Below are positions 1 to 6,924 of a stretch of DNA of 15,978 nucleotides, in pieces. A model generated the notes under the pieces. That model was given only the letters and a program-made list of their open reading frames with translations. It was not told where the DNA came from and made no database searches. How positions within the stretch are numbered: the first letter of the stretch is position 1; every line of letters begins with the position of its first letter. Position numbers and translations under genes: made by a program. The stretch is taken from assembly GCA_044464175.1 (NCBI GenBank), contig JBIQLO010000085.1, positions 1 through 15,978 on the forward strand. The letters are read 5' to 3'. Source of the DNA: JBIQLO01 sp044464175. GTDB taxonomy: Bacteria; Planctomycetota; Phycisphaerae; Tepidisphaerales; Tepidisphaeraceae.

Positions 1-735
1 ATCGCGACCGGGATTTCAGCGAAAGAGGCCGTCGTCCCCAAGGATCGGATATTGGCCGAGGTGAGCCATGAACTTCGCGCGCCGCTGGCGTCGGCCTTAC
101 TAGGTCTTGAGGAACTACGGCTGGATGATTCCATATCCGAGCCATCCCGCTCGACCGTGGAAATGATTGCCGACCATGTCCAATTCGCCGCTCGCCTGAT
201 TGCCGAGTTGTTTGATACGGTCCAGGCAGGGCGTCGCGCTATCGCCTTGACGTCGGCTCTCCTGGACCTGCACGCCCTGGTGCGACATGCGGTCGATGAC
301 TCACGTCAGGCGGCCCTGTCCGCACGATTAGAGGTGGCGATGGACCTGGGCGCTCAGCGGCACTGGGTCAATGGCGACCGGCTGCGGCTGCTGCAAATAC
401 TCTGGAACCTGATGAACAACGCCCTCAAGTTCACCCCCGCTCACGGCAGCATTCACATTCGCACCTTTAACACTGCGGCGCCCGCGGTCATCGTGGAAGT
501 CGAGGACACGGGCATTGGCCTTGCCGCCCGTGACCTGAAAAAGATTTTCGATCCATTTGAACAGGCCGGACCTGGAAAGCGGCGCGGAGGGCTTGGTTTG
601 GGGCTGAGCCTGAGCCGGGAATTGGCTCGCCTTCATGGCGGCGATCTAACGGCGCGAAGCGAAGGCGAGGGACGGGGCAGCGTGTTTGTCCTGACGCTGC
701 CGACGGCCCGGGAGCCTGCCTTAGATGCCCGATGA
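1..735 (+). CDS. Sensor histidine kinase, C-terminal part (5' end outside window)
   Basis: The frame is open from base 1, so this is the 3' part of a longer gene. It encodes the dimerisation/phosphoacceptor and ATP-binding core of a two-component sensor kinase, which autophosphorylates a histidine and passes the phosphate to a response regulator. The H-box reads VSHELRAPL (histidine codon at 67-69), the N-box is NLMNNALKF, the G1 box is EDTGIGLA, the F-box is IFDPFEQ and the G2 box is GLGLGLSLSRELARLHGG. All key motifs are intact, so the kinase core should be active. The sensor domain lies upstream and is not visible, so the signal is unknown. No receiver domain follows the catalytic domain. 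The next gene on the same strand starts about 150 bases on, so a link to the xfp-ackA-usp block is possible but unproven. Confidence 0.93.
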   Translation: MATGISAKEAVVPKDRILAEVSHELRAPLASALLGLEELRLDDSISEPSRSTVEMIADHVQFAARLIAELFDTVQAGRRAIALTSALLDLHALVRHAVDDSRQAALSARLEVAMDLGAQRHWVNGDRLRLLQILWNLMNNALKFTPAHGSIHIRTFNTAAPAVIVEVEDTGIGLAARDLKKIFDPFEQAGPGKRRGGLGLGLSLSRELARLHGGDLTARSEGEGRGSVFVLTLPTAREPALDAR

Positions 736-883
736 TGCCGAACCGGCGCGAGGAAACACCCCGCCAGGATGGATATTGTCGGCGGCAAGCCGTGATTGAT
801 AAGATCATTCGGGCGACAAGGCCGGAAATAAGGTGAATCGCCGGTCCACCGCCCTGGCCGATGCAACGGAAGGAGGCCGTGCC

Positions 884-3241
884 ATGGATCCGCCTCTGTC
901 GAAGGAGTTGCTGCGGAAAATGGACCGATATTGGCGGGCGGCCAACTACCTGTCCGTCGGGCAGATCTACCTTCTGGACAACCCGCTGCTGAAAACGCCG
1001 CTGCAGGCGGAGCAGATCAAGCCGCGCCTGCTGGGCCACTGGGGCACGACCCCCGGCCAGAACTTCATCTACGTCCACCTGAACCGGGCCATCACAAAAT
1101 ACGAGCTCAATATGATCTATATCTCCGGCCCGGGGCACGGCGGGCCAGCCCTGGTGGCCAACACCTATCTGGAAGGAACCTACAGCGAAGTCTATCCGGA
1201 CATCACCCAGGATGAGGCGGGGCTGAAAAAACTCTTCAAGCAGTTTTCGTTTCCCGGCGGCATCGCCAGCCATGTCTCCCCTGAAATCCCCGGCTCAATT
1301 CATGAAGGCGGCGAGCTGGGCTACTCCCTCAGCCATGCTTTCGGCGCGATTTTGGACAACCCGGACCTGATCGCCGCCTGCGTCGTTGGCGACGGAGAGG
1401 CGGAGACCGGCCCGCTGGCGGCCTCCTGGCACTGCAATAAATTTCTCAACCCCATCACCGACGGCGCTGTGCTGCCGATCCTCCATCTCAATGGGTACAA
1501 GATCGCCAATCCCACCCTCCTGGCGCGTATTCCGCATGATGAACTGCAAAAGCTGCTGGAAGGGTGCGGCTGGTCGCCCCATTGGGTGGAGGGGAGCGAA
1601 CCGGAAACGATGCACCAGGCGATGGCCGCCGCCGTCGATCGATCGATTGAGGAAATCAGGCGCATTCAGCAGTCAGCGCGGACCACCGATCAAACACAGC
1701 GCCCCATCTGGCCCATGATCGTGCTGGCCAGCCCCAAGGGATGGACCGGCCCGAAATTCGTCGACGGACTGCCCGTGGAAGGCACGTTCCGCTCTCATCA
1801 GGTGCCCCTGGCGCAGGTGCAGACCAACCCGGCCCATCTGGAGCAACTTGAGCAGTGGATGAAGAGTTACCGCCCGGAGGACTTATTCGATCCAACCGGA
1901 AAACTCCTGCCCGACCTGGCGGAACTGGCCCCCAGAGGACAGCGGCGGATGAGCGCCAATCCTCACGCCAACGGCGGGCTGCTGCTGCATGACCTGCGAA
2001 TGCCTGATTTCCGCGAATATGCGGTGGATGTGCCGGCGCCAGGAAGCGCGGAGGCGGCCGACACCGAAATCCTGGGCGCGTTTCTCCGGGATGTGGTCCG
2101 CCTGAATGAAGATCGCCGGCACTTCCGCATTTTCGGCCCCGATGAAACCATTTCCAACCGCCTGAGCAAGGTATTTGAAGCAACCAGCCGCCAATGGAAC
2201 GCCCGCCTGGTTGAGAACGATGAATTCCTGTCGCACGACGGCCGGGTGATGGAAGTCCTGAGCGAGCACCTGTGCGAGGGATGGCTGGAGGGATACCTGC
2301 TGACCGGCCGCCACGGACTGTTCAACAGCTATGAAGCCTTCATCCACATCGTCGATTCGATGTTCAATCAACATGCCAAGTGGCTGAAAATGACGCTTGG
2401 GATTCCGTGGCGCCGAAAGCTGGCATCGCTGAATTATCTCCTGGCCTCCCACGTCTGGCGCCAGGACAACAACGGGTTCACGCACCAGGATCCCGGATTC
2501 ATCGACCATGTCGTCAACAAGAAAGCCGAAATCGTGCGCGTCTACCTCCCCCCGGATGCCAACTGCCTCCTGTCGGTTATGGATCATTGCCTGCGAAGCC
2601 GTCACTATGTGAACGTGGTGGTGGCCGGCAAGCACCCCGCGCCGCAATGGCTGGCGATGGAGGTGGCCGAGCGGCATTGCACGCAGGGAATCGGCATCTG
2701 GGAATGGGCCGGCAACGATCGGGGCGCTGAACCCGATGTCGTCATGGTGTGCGCCGGCGACGTGCCCACGCTGGAGACGCTGGCGGCCGCGTCCATTCTC
2801 CGCCGCTCGCTGCCCGATCTGAAGGTGCGCGTCGTGAACGTCGTCGATCTCATGAAACTCCAGCCGGCCACGGAGCATCCGCACGGCCTGAGCGATCGGG
2901 ACTTCGACTCCCTCTTCACCGTCAACAAGCCCATCATTTTCGCCTTCCACGGCTACCCCTGGCTCATCCATCGCCTGACCTACCGCCGAACCAACCACGA
3001 CAACCTGCATGTCCGCGGCTACAAGGAAGAAGGCACGATCACCACGCCCTTCGACATGACCGTGTTGAACGACCTGGATCGCTTTCATCTGGTGCAGGAT
3101 GTCATCGACCGCGTGCCGCGGCTGGCCGGGCGCGGGGATTATCTCAAGCAGGAAATGCGAGACAAACTGCTGGAGCATAAGCAATATATCCGCCGGTACG
3201 GCCAGGACATGCCCGAAATCCGCAACTGGAAATGGGGGTGA
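884..3241 (+). CDS. xfp: Xylulose-5-phosphate/fructose-6-phosphate phosphoketolase
   Basis: A thiamine-diphosphate enzyme of the cytosol. It splits xylulose 5-phosphate or fructose 6-phosphate with phosphate, giving acetyl phosphate plus glyceraldehyde 3-phosphate or erythrose 4-phosphate. The family signatures are all present: GHGGPALVANTYLEGTYSE near the N-terminus, PEIPGSIHEGGELGYSLSHA, the ThDP-binding GDGEAETGP, then LNGYKIANPTLL, SPKGWTGP, FGPDETISNRL, TGRHGLFNSYEAF and SHVWRQDNNGFTHQDPG. The length, 785 residues from the chosen start, matches the family. I chose ATG 884 because AAGGAGG at 870-876 lies 7 bases before it; a GTG at 833 in the same frame would add 17 residues that do not look like the family. 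The stop codon overlaps the start of ackA, implying co-transcription and translational coupling. Confidence 0.97.
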   Translation: MDPPLSKELLRKMDRYWRAANYLSVGQIYLLDNPLLKTPLQAEQIKPRLLGHWGTTPGQNFIYVHLNRAITKYELNMIYISGPGHGGPALVANTYLEGTYSEVYPDITQDEAGLKKLFKQFSFPGGIASHVSPEIPGSIHEGGELGYSLSHAFGAILDNPDLIAACVVGDGEAETGPLAASWHCNKFLNPITDGAVLPILHLNGYKIANPTLLARIPHDELQKLLEGCGWSPHWVEGSEPETMHQAMAAAVDRSIEEIRRIQQSARTTDQTQRPIWPMIVLASPKGWTGPKFVDGLPVEGTFRSHQVPLAQVQTNPAHLEQLEQWMKSYRPEDLFDPTGKLLPDLAELAPRGQRRMSANPHANGGLLLHDLRMPDFREYAVDVPAPGSAEAADTEILGAFLRDVVRLNEDRRHFRIFGPDETISNRLSKVFEATSRQWNARLVENDEFLSHDGRVMEVLSEHLCEGWLEGYLLTGRHGLFNSYEAFIHIVDSMFNQHAKWLKMTLGIPWRRKLASLNYLLASHVWRQDNNGFTHQDPGFIDHVVNKKAEIVRVYLPPDANCLLSVMDHCLRSRHYVNVVVAGKHPAPQWLAMEVAERHCTQGIGIWEWAGNDRGAEPDVVMVCAGDVPTLETLAAASILRRSLPDLKVRVVNVVDLMKLQPATEHPHGLSDRDFDSLFTVNKPIIFAFHGYPWLIHRLTYRRTNHDNLHVRGYKEEGTITTPFDMTVLNDLDRFHLVQDVIDRVPRLAGRGDYLKQEMRDKLLEHKQYIRRYGQDMPEIRNWKWG

Positions 3242-4431
3242 ATTTGGCGCACGGTCCATACATCCTGACCATCAACGGCGGCTCCTCCAGCATCAAGTTC
3301 GCCCTCTTCTCCCGTGACGATCCGCCGGTGGCGGCCCTGCGCGGAGAGGTGCAGCGCATCGGAAGCAAGCAATCGTCCATGACCCTCCGCCGCGCCAATG
3401 CCGCCCAACCGGAGAACCGCCCCCTCCCCGCCGCCACACATGAACAGGCCGGCCAGTTCATCGCCCAATTCATCGCGTCCGAATTCGGTCTCGACGCCGT
3501 CGGCGCGATCGGGCATCGCGTGGTTCACGGCGGGCTTCATCTGCTTGAACATCAACCCATCACCCCCGCCCTGCTGCAGGAACTCCGCGCGGCACAGCCC
3601 CTGGATCCAAATCACCTGCCCGATGAAATCGCCCTGATCCAGACGCTGGGACAATGCTTCCCTGCGGCTGTCCAGATCGCCTGTTTCGATACCGCCTTCC
3701 ACCGTGACATGCCGCGCATCAGCCAACTGCTGCCCATCCCCCGCCATTACCTGGACGCCGGCGTCCGCCGGTTCGGATTCCACGGCCTCTCCTACGAATA
3801 CCTCCTGGGACAACTCAAAACCCTCGATCCCCCGGCCGCGGCGGGGCGGGTCATCCTGGCCCATCTCGGCGCCGGCGCCAGCTTGGCCGCCGTACGCGAC
3901 GGCAAACCGGTGGACACGACGATGGCCCTCACCCCCACCGCCGGGCTGGTCATGGCCACACGCCCCGGCGACATCGATCCCGGTCTGCTGGTCTATCTGA
4001 TGCGACAGGAGCATCTGTCGGCCGACGATCTGGACCGCTTCATCACCCGCCAATGCGGCCTCATCGCCCTCTCGCAGACCACTACCGATATGCGCGACCT
4101 CCTGGCCCGGCGCGACACGGACCCCCGCGCCGCCGAGGCCATCGCCCTGTTCTGCCACCAGGCCAGGAAACACATCGCAGCGATGGCAGCCTCTCTGGGC
4201 GGCGTGGAGACGCTGGTGTTCAGCGGCGGCATCGGCCAGCACGCCGCGCCGGTGCGTGCCGCCATCTGCGACGCTCTTGAATTCCTGGGAATCCGCATCG
4301 ACCCGGCCGCGAACAACGCCAGCGGCGACATCATCTCCATGCAAAGCGGTTCAGTCATCGTCCGGATCATCCCCACGGATGAGGAATCGGTGATGGCTCG
4401 CATCGTGAACACGCATAAGGACCTCCTATAG
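3232..4431 (+). CDS. ackA: Acetate kinase (divergent phosphoketolase-linked type)
   Basis: Converts acetyl phosphate and ADP to acetate and ATP, harvesting the product of the phosphoketolase encoded just upstream. Motifs seen are INGGSSSIKF (N-terminal phosphate-binding loop), GHRVVHGG, CFDTAFHRDMP, RRFGFHGLSYEYL, HLGAGASLAAV, MATRPGDIDPG, FSGGIGQHAAPVR and the C-terminal TDEE carrying the family's conserved glutamate. Length (about 400 residues) is normal. One oddity is HLGAG where the family usually has HLGNG, so the usual asparagine is alanine. The start is uncertain. ATG 3232 overlaps the xfp end by 10 bases, and GTG 3238 would make a GTGA overlap; neither has a convincing Shine-Dalgarno of its own, so coupling to xfp translation is likely. 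Confidence 0.93.
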   Translation: MGVNLAHGPYILTINGGSSSIKFALFSRDDPPVAALRGEVQRIGSKQSSMTLRRANAAQPENRPLPAATHEQAGQFIAQFIASEFGLDAVGAIGHRVVHGGLHLLEHQPITPALLQELRAAQPLDPNHLPDEIALIQTLGQCFPAAVQIACFDTAFHRDMPRISQLLPIPRHYLDAGVRRFGFHGLSYEYLLGQLKTLDPPAAAGRVILAHLGAGASLAAVRDGKPVDTTMALTPTAGLVMATRPGDIDPGLLVYLMRQEHLSADDLDRFITRQCGLIALSQTTTDMRDLLARRDTDPRAAEAIALFCHQARKHIAAMAASLGGVETLVFSGGIGQHAAPVRAAICDALEFLGIRIDPAANNASGDIISMQSGSVIVRIIPTDEESVMARIVNTHKDLL

Positions 4432-4442
4432 GAATTCGCCCG

Positions 4443-4480
4443 ATGCCGTTTAGAGGTTTTCCTATGGGATAGGACGGCAT
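4443..4480. promoter_or_regulatory. Nested inverted repeat between ackA and the first usp gene
   Basis: The outer arms ATGCCGT (4443-4449) and ACGGCAT (4474-4480) are perfect complements. Directly inside the right arm is a second perfect hairpin, CCTAT-GGG-ATAGG (4461-4473). The left side has an 11-base unpaired stretch. There is no T-run after it, so it is a poor intrinsic terminator. It could be an mRNA processing or stabilising element separating ackA from usp, or a protein-binding dyad. Function is not shown by the sequence. Confidence 0.4.
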
Positions 4481-4523
4481 TTCCCCAATGGCCGCTGATC
4501 CATTCCCGCGGGACGATGCAGCC

Positions 4524-5453
4524 ATGAAACTTCTCATCGGATATGACGGATCGGATGACGCCAAAGCCGCGATTCGGCGGAGTCCCCTGGCGGGCTTCGG
4601 TGACGATGTCGAAGCGAAGGTGGTCTGCGTCTGTGACGCGGCATTGGAGCAACTGGACACGCCTGACCCGGGCGAACCGGCCTGGGACCTGGCCGCGGCC
4701 CAGGCGATCGCGGAGCATCGGGCCGCGGAAGGCGCGACACTGGTGGCGACTACCCGCCCGGGCTGGAGGGTGGAATCCCAGGCGCACGTCGGCCACCCAG
4801 GCCGGCAAATCGCCTCGGCGGCCGAATCCTGGCCGGCGGACCTTGTGCTGGTCGGCTCGCATGGGCGGGGTTTCGTTGGACGGCTGCTTATCGGCAGTGT
4901 TTCGCACTTTCTGGTCACCCACTGCCGGCGATCCGTGCGGATCAGCCGCGGCCGCGAGGATCGGGATCCAGCGCAGCCTCCGCGAATCATGCTGGCCGTG
5001 GATGAGTCGCGCGATTCCCGGGCCGCGCTGCGGGAGGTCGCCCAGCGCGTGTGGCCGCGCGGGACGAAGGTATGGGCCGTGTCGGTCGCGCGGCTCCCGA
5101 CCGCCCCGGTCGTAGCGGAAGAGTTGCCGAGGATGTACGCAGACGTCGCAGAGGTATGCCAGCGCGTTCGCGCTGTGGCACGCCGTGTCAGCAATGCCGC
5201 GGCCGGCGCGCTTGCCGAGGCCGGAATCGGCGCCACGGCCCTGGCACTGGAGGGCGACCCGAAGCGGGAAATCCTCGAAGCGGCCAAAAAACATCGGGTC
5301 GATTGCATCTTTGTCGGCGCGCGAGGCCATTCAATGGCCGAACGCGTGCTGCTCGGCAGCGTTTCAACCGCCATAGCAATCAACGCCCGCTGTTCGGTCG
5401 AAGTCGTCCGCCCCGAGGAGCGGACGGCCCAGGCCGCCACGGCGAATCAATAA
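4524..5453 (+). CDS. Tandem-domain universal stress protein (UspA family)
   Basis: A 309-residue cytosolic protein made of two UspA domains in tandem. Domain 1 opens with KLLIGYDGSDDA and ends with the nucleotide-binding pattern G-2x-G-9x-G-S (VGSHGRGFVGRLLIGS, from about residue 110). Domain 2 opens with IMLAVDESRDS and ends with a second intact pattern, VGARGHSMAERVLLGS (about residues 264-279). Both domains should therefore bind ATP. In-frame ATG 4488 is also possible, but 4524 places the family's beta-1 strand (KLLIGYDG) at the N-terminus as expected; a weak purine stretch precedes it. It lies 92 bases after ackA and 65 bases before a paralogue on the same strand. Usp proteins support survival under energy or oxygen limitation, which fits the acetyl-phosphate genes beside it. 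Confidence 0.9.
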   Translation: MKLLIGYDGSDDAKAAIRRSPLAGFGDDVEAKVVCVCDAALEQLDTPDPGEPAWDLAAAQAIAEHRAAEGATLVATTRPGWRVESQAHVGHPGRQIASAAESWPADLVLVGSHGRGFVGRLLIGSVSHFLVTHCRRSVRISRGREDRDPAQPPRIMLAVDESRDSRAALREVAQRVWPRGTKVWAVSVARLPTAPVVAEELPRMYADVAEVCQRVRAVARRVSNAAAGALAEAGIGATALALEGDPKREILEAAKKHRVDCIFVGARGHSMAERVLLGSVSTAIAINARCSVEVVRPEERTAQAATANQ

Positions 5454-5518
5454 CAGTAGCGAGGCGCAATCCATGAGATCGCCTGTCAGGAATGGCATCA
5501 AACTGGAGGAAACATCCC

Positions 5519-6442
5519 ATGCGACTACTGATTGGATATGACGGGCAGGTCGGTTCAGAAGCCATTTTTGAGGATCTGATGCGGGCGGGATTGCCGCCAA
5601 AGCTCGAAGCGGAGGTGATGACCATACGGGATCTGCCTCCGGCCATCGCCCTCGGAGAGGCATACATTCAATTTCCGGGCCAGAAGGCTCAGGAGTATTT
5701 TCGCGAGGAACGCGAGGCATTGGCGATCGAAGCCCACCAGATCGCCGATCAGGCCGCCGCCAGGCTCCGCCGCCTCTTCCCCGGCTGGGCGGTGGATACG
5801 AATACCGCGTTCGGCAGCCCCCATCGCCAACTGGTGCATCGTGCCGAGGCCTGGCCCGCGGACCTGCTGGCCGTCGCCTCCCACGGCCGTGGCGCCATGG
5901 GGCGGCTCTTTTTCGGGAGCGTTGCCCAGGCCTGCCTGCATCACTGCCGTCGTTCAGTGCGCATCTGCCGGACACCGGACGACTCCCGTCACCTGGTCCG
6001 TCCGCCCCGCCTCCTGCTGGCCACGGACGGATCCGCCGCCGCGCAGGAAGCGCGGCGAGTCATCACCATCCGCCGCTGGCCGCGCGGCACCACCGTCCGG
6101 GTGCTCAGCCTGGCCGAGCGGACCTGGATGCCAGGCCCGGACGACGATCCGTCGGACCCCTCCCGCGCCCAATCGCCGGCCGATGCGCGTCAGACGGCGC
6201 GTCGATGCGCTGAAGAGGAGGCCGACCTCCTCAACACCGCCGGTTGCAGCGCGCACGCGGTAAGCTACGACGGCTATCCCCGCCGCGACATTGCCGCCGA
6301 CGCGCTCCGCGAGGATGTGGACGCCATCTTTCTGGGCGCGGTGGGACACCCCCTCGTGGAGCGCCTGCTGATCGGCAGCGTCGCCGCTTCCGTCGCCGCG
6401 CGGGCGCACTGCTCCGTCGAGATCGTCCGTCCCCCCTCCTGA
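5519..6442 (+). CDS. Tandem-domain universal stress protein, paralogue of the preceding gene
   Basis: A 307-residue protein with two UspA domains, organised like its upstream neighbour and probably an old duplicate of it. It begins RLLIGYDGQVG. The first nucleotide-binding pattern is ASHGRGAMGRLFFGS, in which the first glycine of G-2x-G-9x-G-S is alanine, so nucleotide binding by domain 1 may be weakened. Domain 2 carries an intact copy, GAVGHPLVERLLIGS. The start at ATG 5519 is fixed by GGAGGA at 5505-5510, 8 bases upstream; an upstream in-frame ATG at 5492 has no such site. It is probably the last gene of the xfp-ackA-usp-usp series, as over 450 non-coding bases follow. No strong terminator is visible directly after the stop. 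Confidence 0.9.
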   Translation: MRLLIGYDGQVGSEAIFEDLMRAGLPPKLEAEVMTIRDLPPAIALGEAYIQFPGQKAQEYFREEREALAIEAHQIADQAAARLRRLFPGWAVDTNTAFGSPHRQLVHRAEAWPADLLAVASHGRGAMGRLFFGSVAQACLHHCRRSVRICRTPDDSRHLVRPPRLLLATDGSAAAQEARRVITIRRWPRGTTVRVLSLAERTWMPGPDDDPSDPSRAQSPADARQTARRCAEEEADLLNTAGCSAHAVSYDGYPRRDIAADALREDVDAIFLGAVGHPLVERLLIGSVAASVAARAHCSVEIVRPPS

Positions 6443-6447
6443 AAAGG

Positions 6448-6609
6448 GCGGCAATCCCCCAACGCCGCTGCTGCGGGGCCATAACGGCCGGCTCGCCGGT
6501 GGTTCTTCCATTGCATGCTCCTTCCCGATCCGCCCACCGCGGCATTCTCGGTGATGCGCTGCTGCTGGGTCATGTTGGCGGGATCGGACGGATCGGCGGC
6601 GTTGGGCAT
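6448..6609 (-). pseudogene. Possible decayed small ORF
   Basis: On the minus strand an ATG at 6609 is preceded by GGAG at an ideal distance. The frame begins MPNAADPSDPANMTQQQR and continues ITENAAV. This resembles the start of short ORFs with an MTxxQRxxEIAALLAxG-type opening that I recall near mobile DNA in some environmental bacteria. After about 25 codons the reading becomes low-complexity, and the frame runs on into the antisense of the usp gene without a proper end. A neighbouring frame shows MAPQQRRWGIAALFRRG, again reminiscent of the same opening. I call it a remnant with low confidence. It could be chance. Confidence 0.25.
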
Positions 6610-6706
6610 TGTGGTTCTCCAATTGAGAATCGATGCCCGCAACGACCTTCACTTGGTGACCGGTGTGCTGGCTGGCAACAGAATGCGAGAGATCGGCCCA
6701 ATGCCG

Positions 6707-6737
6707 ATCCCCTCTATCTGTTAACTACCGGGTTCGT
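6707..6737 (+). repeat. Left copy of a ~30-bp direct repeat flanking the winged-helix/AP2 gene
   Basis: It matches 9501-9530 in the same orientation at 28 positions, with two substitutions and one single-base gap. Both start ATCCCCTC and share the core CTGTYAACTRCCGGGTTC. It lies about 190 bases upstream of the gene's ATG. Such flanking direct repeats suggest target or recombination sites of a mobile cassette. Confidence 0.75.
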
Positions 6738-6871
6738 GGTGACGATGGTTGTCAAGCTCGGATTTGTGAACTGCAGGGATGTCGCGGTGCCGATAATCCT
6801 GAATAGCCAGGCGGTATTCGAGTGACGGCATTTGAACCACCGATGCCATTGAAGTGAATTCCCCCTGCCGA

Positions 6872-6886
6872 CGACCGGAACGGTCG
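6872..6886. promoter_or_regulatory. Perfect inverted repeat upstream of the winged-helix/AP2 gene
   Basis: CGACCG-GAA-CGGTCG has 6-bp arms and a 3-base centre. It ends 38 bases before the start codon at 6925. It could be an operator bound by the downstream protein's own DNA-binding modules, or a small 5'-leader hairpin. There is no direct evidence for either. Confidence 0.4.
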
Positions 6887-6924
6887 CCCCCGACAGCGAG
6901 GCGGCACAGACCATTAGGCGAGAC

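Larger units (their letters stand above)
6443..6924. other. 480-base stretch without an intact gene
   Basis: This gap lies between the second usp gene and the large winged-helix/AP2 gene. It holds a possible decayed minus-strand small ORF (6448-6609), the left copy of a ~30-bp direct repeat (6707-6737) and a perfect short inverted repeat (6872-6886) just upstream of the next gene. I see no convincing sigma-70 promoter. A loose TTGAAC at 6832-6837 has no good -10 partner. Confidence 0.6.

Noticed and set aside
797..807. TGAT-AAG-ATCA dyad upstream of xfp as an FNR/FixK-type box
   Set aside because: The spacer is 3 bases, not the 4 of TTGATnnnnATCAA, and the outer bases do not match, so the call would be forced.
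1883..3259. Long minus-strand open frame of 458 codons opposite xfp
   Set aside because: It is antisense to a clear phosphoketolase, has no family features, and long antisense frames are expected in GC-rich genes.
3139..4344. Minus-strand open frame of 401 codons opposite ackA
   Set aside because: It is the shadow of a well-supported acetate kinase and its translation is low-complexity.
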